This document shows, piece after piece, positions 24,774-34,139 of a stretch of DNA of 64,000 nucleotides (the stretch's first letter is position 1; the number at the start of each line of letters is the position of its first letter). A program made the translations under genes and the position numbers. Location of the stretch: positions 2,790,001 through 2,854,000 of the forward strand of contig NZ_CP031447.1 in NCBI RefSeq assembly GCF_003391095.1, read 5' to 3'. The DNA comes from Austwickia chelonae. GTDB lineage: Bacteria > Actinomycetota > Actinomycetes > Actinomycetales > Dermatophilaceae. Under the pieces are notes generated by a model. The model ran no database searches, was not told where the DNA came from, and saw only the letters and a list, made by a program, of their open reading frames with translations.

Positions 24774-25135
24774 ATCTTTATCAAAAGGTCATTCAGCGCA
24801 ACAGTGCGACTTCGCCTGATCGAAAAGATCACACCATTCCCTGCGAATAAGTATCTCCACGCCGAGAAACAGGGTTCTCACACCCCTGCGAATGCACTCC
24901 TCAGACGCCCAAGGCACACCCTCTACCCGCCCCTGAAACCACTCGAGTTCACGAATCCTCCACCCTCACGAAAATTCTCGGAAGGACCCTGAGATACTTA
25001 CCGCTGGTTGCTGCCGACCCTCTTTGTGACAGTGATTGTCTTCACGAGGGGTGAGGTTCGCTGCCCAACAGCCAAACCCAGGAAATGTGGCGCGGCTGAC
25101 CACCGTGGAGACTCCAAGAACGAGGAGAGAGACTC

Positions 25136-26512
25136 GTGCACATCCTGTGGGGCCTGGCAGGGATGCTAGGGCTGCTACTCATCGCTTTCGCCGCGTCGAC
25201 CAACCGGCGAGCCATCAAACCGCGGACAGTACTCGCTGCACTCGGATTGCAGATCGGATTCGGCGTACTCGTCCTCTATGTGCCTGCTGGAAAGATCGCA
25301 CTGTCGAAGGCCTCCCAAGGCGTTCAGGCCGTCATCGACTCGTCCAAAGCCGGCATCGGTTTCCTCTTCGGGCCGGCTTTGCCGAAGGACGGGCTGGTCT
25401 TCGCCTTCCAGGTGCTTCCGGTGATCATCTTCGTGGCTTCGCTCACGTCGATGCTCTACTACCTGGGATGGCTGCAGAAACTCGTCGCCGTGCTCGGTGG
25501 CGGATTGGCCAAACTTCTGGGCACCGAGCGCGCCGAGTCGGTCAATGCCGCAGCGAATATCTTCCTGGGCCAGACCGAAGCGCCGCTGCTCATCCGTCCT
25601 TATCTCAAGGACATGACCCGATCCGGCCTGTTCGCCGTCATGGTCGGCGGATTGAGCACGGTGGCCGGATCCGTCCTGGTCGGTTATTCACTGCTGGGCG
25701 CGAACCTGGATTATCTGATCGCTGCCAGTTTCATGGCCGCTCCGGGTGCCCTGCTGATGGCCAAGATCCTCGTCCCCGAGGACGGCACGATCGACAGCAC
25801 CACGCCGGCTGTGGCCACTGCCGGCGCATCAGGCGCAGCAGCCCCGCAGGCGGCTCCCGCCGCCTCGTCCTCCACCGAGACCTCCGCGTCCACCGCTGAG
25901 AAGACCGAGACCACGTCGGCTGTTGCGGTGAAGGAGAAGGAAGAGGCGGAGAAGAAGGAAGAGCCGAAGAAGAACGAGGCCGTCGAGGAAGAACCGCAGC
26001 ACCGTAACCTCATCGATGCGGCGGCCTCCGGCGCGGCCGACGGTCTTCAGCTGGCACTGAACGTCGGCGCCATGCTGCTGGCCTTCATCGCACTGATTGC
26101 CCTGCTGAACCTCATCCTGGGCATGATCGGTGGTCTCTTCGGCTACGGCGACCTGAAGTTCGAGAGCATCCTCGGCTATGTCTTCTCCCCGGTCATGGCG
26201 ATGATCGGCGTCCCGTGGGAAGAAGCCGTCCGCGCAGGCAGCTTCGTCGGCCAGAAGATCGTGGTCAACGAGTTCGTGGCCTTCTCGGCCTTCGGCCCGG
26301 AAGCGGCGACCTTCAGCGCCAAGACCGGCGCCATCATCACCTTCGCGCTGACCGGCTTCGCGAACCTCAGCTCCATCGGCATCCTGCTGGGCGGCCTGGG
26401 CACCATGGCTCCGAACCGCCGTGGCGAAATCGCACACCTCGGTATGCGCGCCGTGCTCGCGGCAACCCTCGCGAACCTGATGAGCGCGGCCATCGCCGGC
26501 ATGCTCCTCTGA
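25136..26512 (+). CDS. nupC: Concentrative nucleoside transporter (NupC/CNT) with long charged cytoplasmic insert
   Basis: 458 residues, CNT family: [13 protein letters not shown], the [13 protein letters not shown] motif (residues about 145-157) that contacts the nucleoside, [38 protein letters not shown] near the second half, and a C-terminal [18 protein letters not shown]. It should import nucleosides with Na+ or H+. Between residues 218 and 289 there is an Ala/Ser/Thr-rich then Glu/Lys-rich low-complexity stretch of about 70 residues; most bacterial CNT proteins have a much shorter linker there. The two transporter halves on each side are intact. GTG start at 25136 with GAGGAGAG upstream. 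A perfect 23-bp hairpin follows. Confidence 0.93.
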   Translation: MHILWGLAGMLGLLLIAFAASTNRRAIKPRTVLAALGLQIGFGVLVLYVPAGKIALSKASQGVQAVIDSSKAGIGFLFGPALPKDGLVFAFQVLPVIIFVASLTSMLYYLGWLQKLVAVLGGGLAKLLGTERAESVNAAANIFLGQTEAPLLIRPYLKDMTRSGLFAVMVGGLSTVAGSVLVGYSLLGANLDYLIAASFMAAPGALLMAKILVPEDGTIDSTTPAVATAGASGAAAPQAAPAASSSTETSASTAEKTETTSAVAVKEKEEAEKKEEPKKNEAVEEEPQHRNLIDAAASGAADGLQLALNVGAMLLAFIALIALLNLILGMIGGLFGYGDLKFESILGYVFSPVMAMIGVPWEEAVRAGSFVGQKIVVNEFVAFSAFGPEAATFSAKTGAIITFALTGFANLSSIGILLGGLGTMAPNRRGEIAHLGMRAVLAATLANLMSAAIAGMLL

Positions 26513-26525
26513 GTTCCGCCTGTAC

Positions 26526-26573
26526 AGAAGCGGGGGCGGACCACATCCATGGATGTGGTCCGCCCCCGCTTCT
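26526..26573. terminator. Bidirectional hairpin, perfect 23-bp arms
   Basis: The sequence 26526-26573 is a perfect palindrome except for its central two bases, with a TTCT end on each side. It separates nupC from the convergent glutaredoxin-like gene and can terminate both. Confidence 0.88.
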
Positions 26574-26623
26574 CATGTCCCGGAACCAGTTCGCCGAACT
26601 CGAAGGGGAAAAGAGGGGCCCGA

Positions 26624-27052
26624 TCAGCCGTGGAGCGCCGCCACGACCTGGTCCGGTGGCGGGTTGATCATCGGGATGCCCTCGATGACCACCGTGGGAA
26701 CGGTTTCGTCGCCTCCGGTGACCGAGCGCACGAAGGCGGCCGCCTCCGGGTCGTCCCAGATGTCGACCCAGACGACCTCGGCTCGCCCGGCAGCTCCGAG
26801 GCTGCGCTGAAGTCGGAGGCAATAGGGGCAACCAGCTCGGTAGTAGATGACGACTTCTCCTTCTCCGACAGCACGGATCGCTCCGTCCTGATCGACCTTG
26901 ACCGGCAAGCGCATCGGGAGGAGCCAACCGGTGAGTGCGAAGAAGAGGACCGCGAGAACGAGTGGCACGGGCTGCCAGCTTCGTATCGCGTCGATCAGTT
27001 GAGCCAGCCCGAGAACTGCGCAGATGCCGGGCAGGAGCCATCCAGTTCGCAT
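26624..27052 (-). CDS. Membrane-tethered glutaredoxin/mycoredoxin-like protein
   Basis: 142 residues. Two hydrophobic segments at the N-terminus (WLLPGICAVLGLAQLIDAI and VPLVLAVLFFALTGWLLPM) precede a glutaredoxin fold with the redox motif in VVIYYRAGCPYCLRLQRSL (C-P-Y-C) and the cis-Pro loop DETVPTVVIEG. The C-terminal part resembles actinobacterial mycoredoxin, which reduces mycothiol mixed disulfides, but with an added membrane anchor. The redox domain should face the cytoplasm. No clear ribosome binding site precedes ATG 27052; the transcript may be leaderless. Confidence 0.82.
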   Translation of the reverse strand: MRTGWLLPGICAVLGLAQLIDAIRSWQPVPLVLAVLFFALTGWLLPMRLPVKVDQDGAIRAVGEGEVVIYYRAGCPYCLRLQRSLGAAGRAEVVWVDIWDDPEAAAFVRSVTGGDETVPTVVIEGIPMINPPPDQVVAALHG

Positions 27053-27231
27053 ATCGGTCAGATTAACGAGTCACCCGGGGTGATGAATGGTTCATTTCTG
27101 GGTGGTACCGCGTGGGAGCGGGAAGCTGACGTCATGAGCGAGTAATGAAGTACATGAAACGTTTTCCGTTTGCACACAAGGTTTTCGCTGAAAATTGACA
27201 GGGCGAATCCCTTGACGGCACAGGAATATTC

Positions 27232-27251
27232 GCATGCAATATATCGTATGC
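27232..27251. promoter_or_regulatory. Inverted repeat at the GntR start codon
   Basis: GCATGC (27232-27237) and GTATGC (27246-27251) form an imperfect inverted repeat with an AT-rich centre, overlapping the regulator's ATG at 27248. It could be a FadR-type autoregulatory operator. Confidence 0.4.
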
Positions 27252-27961
27252 CTGTTCCTCAAGAAACGACGCCGCTTCGTCGAGGCCTCCTGCGCGAAGA
27301 CGTTTACTCCCGCCTCCGCGACGCGATCGTGGACGGCACCCTGGCACCCGGCGAAATCGTTCGGGACAGTGAGCTGGCCCAATGGCTGGGAGTCAGCCGG
27401 ACACCGGTCCGTGAAGCTCTCCTCCGCCTGACTGCAGCCGGCCTCATCCACGCCCGCCCCGGTAAATCCACCGTCGTCGCAGATATCGACGCCTCTGCCA
27501 TCCGCGATGCCCAAGCCGTGGTGGCCACCATGCACCGACTCGCCGTCGCAGAAGCCGTCGCCGACCTCACCCGGGCCGACCTGGAACAGATGCGGCAGGC
27601 CAATCGCCGGTTCGCCGATGCCATGGCCCGTGGTGACGCAGACGCCGCCCTCGCCGCCGACGACGACTTCCACGCAGTTCCGGTCCACGTCTGCGGCAAC
27701 GCCGCCCTCGCCGCCGTCCTCGACCAGTTCACCCCGGTCATCCGTCGGGTGGAGAAACTGCGCTTCTCCTCGATCCTCGGCCACGACTCGGTGGAGCTGC
27801 ACGCTCAACTCGTCGACCTGTGCGAGACCGGCGACGTCGAAGGCGCAGCAGAGATCTCCTTCCAGACCTGGCAGACCCTGGCACCTCTGGTCGACTCGAT
27901 CGCGCCTCCCAACCCCTACGAGACACCCGGCATGTCTGTAGCCCAACCCTTCAATCTCTGA
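27248..27961 (+). CDS. GntR/FadR-family regulator, adjacent to ACC deaminase
   Basis: 237 residues. N-terminal winged helix: [59 protein letters not shown]. The C-terminal all-helical FCD ligand domain carries the conserved metal/ligand residues in [15 protein letters not shown] and [23 protein letters not shown] regulators bind small acids through a metal ion held by Asp/His residues. The ATG at 27248 is chosen because earlier in-frame codons fall in non-coding AT-rich sequence. The ACC deaminase gene starts 58 bp downstream on the same strand, so it is the likely target, with ACC or a related amino acid as inducer (inference). Confidence 0.88.
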   Translation: MPVPQETTPLRRGLLREDVYSRLRDAIVDGTLAPGEIVRDSELAQWLGVSRTPVREALLRLTAAGLIHARPGKSTVVADIDASAIRDAQAVVATMHRLAVAEAVADLTRADLEQMRQANRRFADAMARGDADAALAADDDFHAVPVHVCGNAALAAVLDQFTPVIRRVEKLRFSSILGHDSVELHAQLVDLCETGDVEGAAEISFQTWQTLAPLVDSIAPPNPYETPGMSVAQPFNL

Positions 27962-28019
27962 GCCGTCCAGGGGCTCGGAGCTGCTCAGCCAGCACCTCAG
28001 GAGAAAGGACGAAGACGTC

Positions 28020-29141
28020 ATGAAACTCCACGACTTCCCCCGCTACTCGATGACTTTCGGGCCGAGCCCGATACATCGTCTCGACCGGCTGAGCAGACAC
28101 TTGGGTGGGGCACGGATCTGGGCCAAGCGCGAAGATGTCAGCAGCGGCCTCGCCTACGGAGGCAACAAGATCCGCAAAATGGAGTACATCGTCCCCGACG
28201 TCCTGGCCAGCGGCGCCGACACCCTGGTCTCCATCGGCGGACACCAGTCCAACCACACTCGCCAAGTCGCTGCTGTCGCAGCGCATCTCGGACTGCGGTG
28301 TCGTCTCGTCCAGGAAGACTGGGTGCCCTGGGAAGACCCGGTCAACGACAAAGTCGGGAACATCCTGCTCTCCCGGATGATGGGGGCCGACACCCGGCTG
28401 GACCCGGCCGGTTTCGACATCGGCATCCGCAGCTCATGGAAACAGGCGCTGCGTGAGGTCGAGGAAGTCGGCGGACACCCCTACCCGATCCCGGCCGGAG
28501 CCAGTGAACACCCCCTCGGCGGATTGGGCTTCGCCAACTGGGCCTTCGAACTCGCCGAACAGGAGAACACGCTCGGGGTCTTCTTCGACACCATCATCGT
28601 GTGCACGGTGACCGGCTCCACGCAGGCCGGGATGATCGCCGGCTTCGCCGCGCTCGAGGAACTCACCGGAATCCGTCGACGAGTGATCGGTATCGACGCT
28701 TCGGCGACCCTGGCGCAGACCCGGGACCAGGTCGAACGGATCGCCCGTCACACAGCTGAGCTGATCGAGTTGAGACGCGACCTATGCCATGAGGAGATCA
28801 CCGTTCTGGAAGGCTGGGCCGGGGAACACTACGGTCTCCCCACCGAATCCACCATGGAGGCCATCGCCCTGGGCGCCCAGCTGGAAGCGATGATCACCGA
28901 CCCCGTCTACGAAGGGAAATCCCTCGCAGGCCTCGTCGACCTGGTCCGATCCCGCGAGATCCCCCAGGACTCCACCGTGCTCTACGCCCATTTGGGCGGG
29001 CAACAAGCCGTCAACGCCTACCACCGCCTGTGGCCGACGATGACAGGACCAGTCGATTCAACGCACAATGCTGTTCGCCACCAGACGAGAGAGCCACTCC
29101 AGCGGCCCCTTGCCCAGGCGGCCGGGCAGCAGATGCCATAA
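28020..29141 (+). CDS. acdS: 1-Aminocyclopropane-1-carboxylate deaminase, with C-terminal extension
   Basis: 373 residues, fold type II PLP enzyme. The PLP lysine is Lys50 in [11 protein letters not shown] and Ser77 in [13 protein letters not shown] is the ring-opening nucleophile. The segment [14 protein letters not shown] has the Tyr-Glu pair typical of ACC deaminase, where D-cysteine desulfhydrases have Tyr-Thr, so ACC is the preferred substrate call (product 2-oxobutyrate plus ammonia). Typical proteins end shortly after GGQxAxNAY; here about 35 extra residues follow and run 84 bp into the convergent DUF418 gene. The tail has no recognisable motif and looks like a lost stop codon. Controlled probably by the GntR gene upstream. 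Confidence 0.9.
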   Translation: MKLHDFPRYSMTFGPSPIHRLDRLSRHLGGARIWAKREDVSSGLAYGGNKIRKMEYIVPDVLASGADTLVSIGGHQSNHTRQVAAVAAHLGLRCRLVQEDWVPWEDPVNDKVGNILLSRMMGADTRLDPAGFDIGIRSSWKQALREVEEVGGHPYPIPAGASEHPLGGLGFANWAFELAEQENTLGVFFDTIIVCTVTGSTQAGMIAGFAALEELTGIRRRVIGIDASATLAQTRDQVERIARHTAELIELRRDLCHEEITVLEGWAGEHYGLPTESTMEAIALGAQLEAMITDPVYEGKSLAGLVDLVRSREIPQDSTVLYAHLGGQQAVNAYHRLWPTMTGPVDSTHNAVRHQTREPLQRPLAQAAGQQMP

Positions 29142-30185
29142 CCACAGGAAGACGAAGAGAACAGCCACCTGGGCGCTGAAATTGGCCCACCCAGTGGGCA
29201 CCTCAGCGCCATTGGGCAGTTGCCCCGCAGCTGTCCACAGCGCAATACGCCCTTCCAGGAGCACGTGGAAGAAGTAGGCACTCAAGGTCATTCCACCGAT
29301 GATCGCCATCGGCTTCAACGCCAGCGCGACCGGCCGAGCCAGGCAGAGCAAACTGACCAGGGACATGGCGATCAGCACGATTCCGGCGCTGAACACCAGG
29401 CTGGGGGTCGAGGGCAGATAGGCCCCGACTCCCAGCAACCAGCGCCAGTCCTGGGTGAGAGTGGCGTAGTCGCCGATGGCCAAGGTCTTCAGGTCCGACC
29501 CCTGTGGTGCACCCCAATGCCCCCAGGCGAACGAGGAGAAGAGGTAGGCACCGGCGCTGAGCACCGCCCCGATGACTGCGATGACTCCCAGGTCACGCAC
29601 CCGGGAAAGGTCGAAACGACGGACGACCCACAGTCCGATCACCGCGACCCCCAGCCACAGCAGAGCAGGGTGATAGGGCGCCCAGAGCATGCGCATCCAC
29701 GCGCCGGGGTCGATGGCAGAGGCCCATCCGACGGTCTTGCTGAACCGCTCGGGGTGATCCGTCTGGAGCTGCCAGGCCAACTGCGGAGTACCCATCAGGA
29801 GCACCGCCGCCACCCAAGGAAGGGCCCAGGTCCGCAACAGGGCGATGACCGCCACCAAGGCCGTGATCACGGCGAGCCGGACGAGGATGACCGCCACCCC
29901 TCCGTTGGGCACGCTCTCCAGGAAAAAGCCGGCCGCGACCAGTACCGATGCACGAAGCCAGGCACGAGCGACCGGTTTGGCCCGAGACCCTCCCGAGGCA
30001 GGGACCGCGAAAGCGGCACCGGCACCGATGAGCAGCGCGAAGCCGATGGCATGGGTGTCCCACCAGACCAGTGAAGCCATCTCCGCTCCGAAGATGTGGT
30101 TCATCATGATGCCGATCAGGGCCGCCGCGCGTAAGGCGTCGACAGCGACATTGCGGTGACCAGCGCGTGCGGCTCGCGGTCTCAT
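29058..30185 (-). CDS. DUF418/DUF1624-type multi-pass membrane protein (copy 1)
   Basis: 375 residues with about ten transmembrane helices. N-terminus: [21 protein letters not shown], a signature of the DUF418/acyltransferase-like membrane family. Central [30 protein letters not shown] and the ending [17 protein letters not shown] match a second copy at 43515-44654. Related proteins include the sugar N-acetyltransferase HGSNAT, but substrate is unknown. ATG at 30185 has GGGGAAG upstream; a longer frame from 30281 lacks a site. The 3' end overlaps acdS by 84 bp in convergent orientation. Confidence 0.8.
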   Translation of the reverse strand: MRPRAARAGHRNVAVDALRAAALIGIMMNHIFGAEMASLVWWDTHAIGFALLIGAGAAFAVPASGGSRAKPVARAWLRASVLVAAGFFLESVPNGGVAVILVRLAVITALVAVIALLRTWALPWVAAVLLMGTPQLAWQLQTDHPERFSKTVGWASAIDPGAWMRMLWAPYHPALLWLGVAVIGLWVVRRFDLSRVRDLGVIAVIGAVLSAGAYLFSSFAWGHWGAPQGSDLKTLAIGDYATLTQDWRWLLGVGAYLPSTPSLVFSAGIVLIAMSLVSLLCLARPVALALKPMAIIGGMTLSAYFFHVLLEGRIALWTAAGQLPNGAEVPTGWANFSAQVAVLFVFLWLWHLLPGRLGKGPLEWLSRLVANSIVR

Positions 30186-30488
30186 GTGTTCTTCCCCTGG
30201 GCGTCGTTCGATGTGTGCTGAAGCCGGACGACCCTGTTCATAGGGAATCGCCAGGAGCACGGGCTCCCCCGATGGTCCCATTACGGGGGAACGAGACGTG
30301 AGCAGAACCCCTCACTGATCGAAACCTGTTGCTTAACAGGCAATGGCGCCATTCAACAGAGCTCTGGACCGTTCGGCAGTCTCCCCCGCCGTTCACAGCA
30401 CGCCCCGCACAGTCGACAGGGCGTCCCGGCCGCTTCGGTCCGATCATGGAAATGTTGCCCGTCCTGTGAGGACTAGGAGTGCACCGCC
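30186..30488. other. Intergenic region between divergent genes
   Basis: About 300 bp separating the DUF418 gene (minus) and a VOC gene (plus). Only a small hairpin (CCTGTT gctt AACAGG, 30325-30340) is visible; promoters for both genes should lie here. Confidence 0.35.
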
Positions 30489-30881
30489 ATGCCCCGCATC
30501 AATCTCACCTCGATCTACGTCGACGATCAGGAGCGGGCCTTGTACTTCTACACGGAGATCCTGGGTTTCCTGAAGAAAGACGATCTCCCGCTGGGCGAGC
30601 ACCGCTGGCTCACCTTGGTCAGCCCCGAGGAACCCCACGGTGTGGAGCTGTGCCTGGAACCCGACAGCCATCCCGCGGCCCGGTCCTTCAAGGCCGCACT
30701 CCTCTCGGACGGGATCCCGTTCACCTCGTTCGCCGTGGAGGACGCCCGTCGATTGCACTCCGAACTCACTGCGCGCGGAGTGCATTTCACACGCCCACCC
30801 CTGGAGATGGGGAGATTCACCGCGATCGTGCTGGATGACACCTGCGGAAACCTGATCCAGCTGGTCTCGAGCGCGCCATAA
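30489..30881 (+). CDS. VOC/glyoxalase-fold family protein
   Basis: 130 residues with the two-module VOC fold: LTSIYVDDQERALYFYTEILGFLKKDDLPLG and FTAIVLDDTCGNLIQLVSS. The HRWLTLVSPEEPHGVELCLEP segment supplies probable metal ligands (His, Glu). Substrate unknown; similar proteins are annotated as glyoxalase or extradiol dioxygenase-like. Not closely related to the VOC protein at 9746-10141. ATG at 30489 with TAGGAG 13 bases upstream. Confidence 0.85.
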   Translation: MPRINLTSIYVDDQERALYFYTEILGFLKKDDLPLGEHRWLTLVSPEEPHGVELCLEPDSHPAARSFKAALLSDGIPFTSFAVEDARRLHSELTARGVHFTRPPLEMGRFTAIVLDDTCGNLIQLVSSAP

Positions 30882-31265
30882 GGCCTCCGACCAGCGGATT
30901 GGAAAGTTTTCAACTTGCTCCCAGTCCAGTGCCACCACAATCCCAGGAACTTCCTAGATTGCAGCCAGACTGACCGGAAAAGGCTGGTTTTTCACACGGC
31001 GAGCCTGACTTAACGCCGCGTACGCAGGGAGCCCCTCCGGGGCTGCGAGCCCCAAAATCTGCTGCAAAACATATGTTTACGCAGGCCGGAGGCCTTTTAT
31101 TGCCGTTTTTGGGGATCTTTGACGAATCATCCAGGTTGGCCCATGCGTCGCGGCGCATATCACTGCCAGCCACCCCCTAAAGGCCTGGCACCCCCTCAGG
31201 CAAGATCAAGCCGAATGTATGGTTGATCGCACTTCCCATTGGGATCGATCCTATAGGAGCTGTCC
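30882..31265. other. Structured intergenic region, 384 bp, no gene
   Basis: Contains several hairpins close together: AGCCCCTCCGGGGCT at about 31029-31043, and AGGCC gga GGCCT followed by TTTATT at 31083-31100, which looks like an intrinsic terminator on the plus strand. No gene is in position to need it, so a small RNA starting near 30960-30990 is possible. No match to a known RNA family was recognised. Confidence 0.3.
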
Positions 31266-31530
31266 GTGCGTAACCCTTCTCAGGGACTCACCGGCATCGG
31301 CCGTCCCTCCCCGGCCACCTCACCCCCGTAGCAGCGCGGTCCACCGACGGCTCCGCTCCTCCGCCACCGGATCGTGTCCCTCGATCCACAACCGACTCGC
31401 CCCACAAGACCCGCCGCCACCCAGCTTCAAGTCCCGCCCTCACCCCAAGGATGTGAAGTGAGCAAGCCTCGCTACCCAGCGATTTCCGGCGCAGCGCTGT
31501 TCGAGACCACACCGAACCGCCACGGACACG
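31266..31530 (+). pseudogene. Decayed secreted-protein/PrsW unit (unit 0 of the array)
   Basis: GTG at 31266 begins VRNPSQGLTGIGR, which parallels the start of the fourth secreted protein (VHNPLKRITDIGQ), including the surrounding DNA, but stops after 21 codons. At 31438-31461 a segment CACCCCAAGG...GAAGTGA resembles the end of the secreted genes, with a GTGA start/stop overlap at 31458-31461. From that GTG the frame reads VSKPRYPAISGAALFETTPNRHGHEL, close to the PrsW N-terminus at 36917 (SSLFEPSPPMYGHEFFRP), before similarity is lost. It is a relic of a complete two-gene unit with large deletions. The surviving 230 bp before unit 1 has no intact gene. Confidence 0.6.
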
Positions 31531-31757
31531 AGCTTTCCCATCCCACGACAGACCTCCAGGGATGCCACCACCCAAGGCCCTCCCCCAGCAGAACAGATGC
31601 CCGTCTCCGCGCCGGCGCCGTCATTCCGCTGCCTCTACGAGGGACATCGCCCGGAACCTGACCAACCCAGCCTCGCCGCAGGCCCGCCCAGTGCGCTTAT
31701 CGCGGCACTCCGAACTGCTTTTCCTGCCTCAACAGGGCACTCACTGAGGAGAACTCT

Positions 31758-32315
31758 GTGCACCACCACCCCAAGAGACGCCTCACCGGCCTAGGCTCGG
31801 CCTTCCTCGTTCTCGGGATGCTGATCGTTCCCTGGGCCGTTCCCCAAGCCGTTACCCAGGCCGCCGACATCCCGACCACCACCGTCGCCGCAGGGCAGGT
31901 GGAAACACTGCCGACGGGGAAGGGCAAAGAGGTCACTTTCGAGGCTCCGGCCAACTGGCAACGCCTGGCCCGGACCGCGAAGAACAGCGTCACCTACACC
32001 CAGGGCAAAAGCGCCGTCACCGTGACCGTCGCCGAAGGCGTCAAGGACCGGCAGACCGCTTTCGACCGCACAGTCCGAGCCAGGTCCTTGAAAGGTCTCC
32101 TCTTCCATCTGGAAAGACAGACCTTCACCACCAAGAACGACTTCGAGGGCACCCACTGCTCCATCTCGACCAGCGACACCCGCAAACAAGGAAACTGCGC
32201 GATGATCACCAAGGACGAGACCTTGGTCGTCGTCTCCTCCCTGAGCGAGTCAGGACATGACCCCCTCGACATCAACTCCTTGATCATCTCGCTCGCACTC
32301 AAGGAGGCCAAATGA
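31758..32315 (+). CDS. Small secreted protein of PrsW array, unit 1
   Basis: 185 residues, function unknown. A signal peptide occupies about residues 1-36 (GSAFLVLGMLIVPWAVPQAVTQA/AD). The mature part resembles a small alpha-beta domain of the Mog1/PsbP or LpqN type: KEVTFEAPANWQRLARTAKNSVTYTQGKSAVTVTVAEG, a helix AFDRTVRARSLKGLLFHL, then FEGTHCSISTSDTRKQGNCAMI with the two cysteines 12 residues apart, and the C-terminal DPLDINSLIISLALKE. The same order occurs in the other three copies. GTG start with GAGGAG six bases upstream; the stop overlaps the PrsW gene by 4 bp, so both are made together. It may be a ligand, regulator or substrate of that protease (inference). Confidence 0.8.
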   Translation: MHHHPKRRLTGLGSAFLVLGMLIVPWAVPQAVTQAADIPTTTVAAGQVETLPTGKGKEVTFEAPANWQRLARTAKNSVTYTQGKSAVTVTVAEGVKDRQTAFDRTVRARSLKGLLFHLERQTFTTKNDFEGTHCSISTSDTRKQGNCAMITKDETLVVVSSLSESGHDPLDINSLIISLALKEAK

Positions 32316-33520
32316 GTCTTCATCGAGGTTCCACCTCCGAGACCGCCCACCACCACGAGTTCTTCCGCCCTACCTCTGCACTCTGGTGGCTGTACCTGAG
32401 CGCTTGTCTGGCCTGCTCCTCAGCCACAGTCATCCACTTCGGCGCCACCATCGCCCAGGTCAAGTACTCCCTACTGACGCTCTTACCCTTCTACCTCGCC
32501 AGCGGTCTGTTCTTCTTCTGGATCGTGCTGCTGTGCGATCCCTACCGGGCCCGCCGTCCCTGGGTCATGTTCGCCGCATTCGTCGGTGGCGCAGGGATCA
32601 CGCTCTACCCGGCCATGAAGGGCAACAACCTGTACCCCGCCTTCCTCCTCCACATCATGAGTGAGGAGAAGGCCTTGGCCTGGATGCCAGCCATCGCCGG
32701 GCCAACCACCGAGGAATGGACCAAGATGGCCTGCACCTTGGTGATCATGCTGATCGCCAAGTCCACTCTCACCCGCCCCATCCACGGGCTCCTGATCGGT
32801 GCCTGCGTCGGCCTGGGCTTCCAGATCCTTGAGAACATTGTCTACGGGATTGAAGGGTCGATCGGGCATCTCCAAGGCGACCTGACCCAGTCGACCTCCA
32901 TCGGCATCAGCAGGTTTGCCACCGGATTCGCATCGCACAATCTCTTCACGGCGATCAGCGGAGTCGGTGTCGCCGTCCTGCTTGGTCGCACCGTCGGCGA
33001 GCGTTGGTCACGCAGCCGCCGGATCGCCACCTTCCTCGGGCTCTACCTCCTCAGCTGGTTCCTCCACTTCTTCGGAAACTCCATCGGCGCGTTCACTCCC
33101 CCTCTCGTCCTGGTTGTCCTCGGAGCCAGCACGATCACCGCCTTCATGGCCTTCGCCCTCGTCCTGCGCTGGGTCTGGCATCAAGAACGCCGCTATCTCG
33201 CCGAGGCTGCCACCGCCGTCAGCGGAACAGAACCCGGCGACACCTCCCGGCTCACCGAACTCCAGTCCGCAGCCATCGGCACGCACAAAACCCGCAATGC
33301 CTTCCTGAGGAAGATCAAGAAGACCCGCGGAAGGGCCGAAGCCAAAGCAGCACGCACCGACATGCGCAGCTACCTCGAACACCTCCAAGCCTGGGGTCGC
33401 CGCGGCACCGGCATCGACGAAGCACACTCTTCTGCGCCCGACGCCGTCGCCTCGACTACCGTTCCGCACCCTCTCGACGACGACACCCTCTATCTGGAAC
33501 CAGTAGGTATCCGCAGGTGA
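32312..33520 (+). CDS. PrsW-family intramembrane glutamic protease, unit 1
   Basis: 402 residues with about eight transmembrane helices. PrsW signatures are in order: Glu134-Glu135-x-x-Lys138 in GPTTEEWTKMA, Phe170-x-x-x-Glu174 in GLGFQILENIVY, and His209 in GFASHNLFTAISG. In Bacillus subtilis PrsW cuts the anti-sigma factor RsiW at site 1. Members of this array share an N-terminal HEFFRPxSxLWWLYL and a long cytoplasmic C-terminal tail of about 110 residues (EAATAVSG..., then HLQAWGRRGTGIDE), which the ordinary family lacks or has in other form. No anti-sigma gene is nearby. The ATGA overlap couples it to the secreted partner. Confidence 0.88.
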   Translation: MSLHRGSTSETAHHHEFFRPTSALWWLYLSACLACSSATVIHFGATIAQVKYSLLTLLPFYLASGLFFFWIVLLCDPYRARRPWVMFAAFVGGAGITLYPAMKGNNLYPAFLLHIMSEEKALAWMPAIAGPTTEEWTKMACTLVIMLIAKSTLTRPIHGLLIGACVGLGFQILENIVYGIEGSIGHLQGDLTQSTSIGISRFATGFASHNLFTAISGVGVAVLLGRTVGERWSRSRRIATFLGLYLLSWFLHFFGNSIGAFTPPLVLVVLGASTITAFMAFALVLRWVWHQERRYLAEAATAVSGTEPGDTSRLTELQSAAIGTHKTRNAFLRKIKKTRGRAEAKAARTDMRSYLEHLQAWGRRGTGIDEAHSSAPDAVASTTVPHPLDDDTLYLEPVGIRR

Positions 33521-33593
33521 GAAGACTTCCTCTTCCTCGAACACCGCACGGGCTCTTGGCTACCCGTCTGTCACCCAGCAAGGAGACACACCC

Positions 33594-34139
33594 GTGAAGG
33601 GTCTCACCGACGCCATGCCGGCTACCGTCCTACTCGGGCTCATGCTCGTCACCGGACTAGTACCGCAACAGCTGGCCACCGCCCTCGGCGAACCGACCAG
33701 CACAGTCCCACAGAACCACCACGAGGCATTCCCCGTCGGGAAGAAAGGCGACAAGGTCGAATTCCTGGCTCCGGCCGGCTGGGAACGCACCGCACGGTCG
33801 TCGAAAGGCAGCGTGACCTACACCAAGGACAAGCGCACCGTGCAGATCGTCTTGTCCCACAATGTCCCCGACCGTGAGATCGGCACCCGACGCCTTGTCC
33901 AGGGGTCCGTCTTGGACGGTGAGTTCCTCAAGCTGGAAGAAGCCAAGCTCAAGACGCCGAACGGCTTCGAAGGCCACAGCTGTGTCTTCACCAATCGGGA
34001 CAACAGCCGACGCGGGAACTGCGCCGTCATCGGTCGCAACGACTTCCTGCTCAAAGTGCTCTCCACCACCGAACGAGGCCAGGAACCACTCAGTCTCGAC
34101 ACCCTCATCTCCTCGTTCACCCTCAAGGAATCGAAGTGA
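33594..34139 (+). CDS. Small secreted protein of PrsW array, unit 2
   Basis: 181 residues, paralogue of the gene at 31758. Signal peptide residues 1-30 (ATVLLGLMLVTGLVPQQLATA). Conserved pattern: DKVEFLAPAGWERTARSSKGSVTYTKDKRTVQIVL, FEGHSCVFTNRDNSRRGNCAVI with C-x12-C, and EPLSLDTLISSFTLKESK. GTG at 33594 has AAGGAGA upstream. The stop overlaps the unit 2 PrsW start by 4 bp (GTGA at 34136-34139). Only 73 bp separate it from unit 1, so both units may be one transcript. No function can be assigned. Confidence 0.8.
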   Translation: MKGLTDAMPATVLLGLMLVTGLVPQQLATALGEPTSTVPQNHHEAFPVGKKGDKVEFLAPAGWERTARSSKGSVTYTKDKRTVQIVLSHNVPDREIGTRRLVQGSVLDGEFLKLEEAKLKTPNGFEGHSCVFTNRDNSRRGNCAVIGRNDFLLKVLSTTERGQEPLSLDTLISSFTLKESK

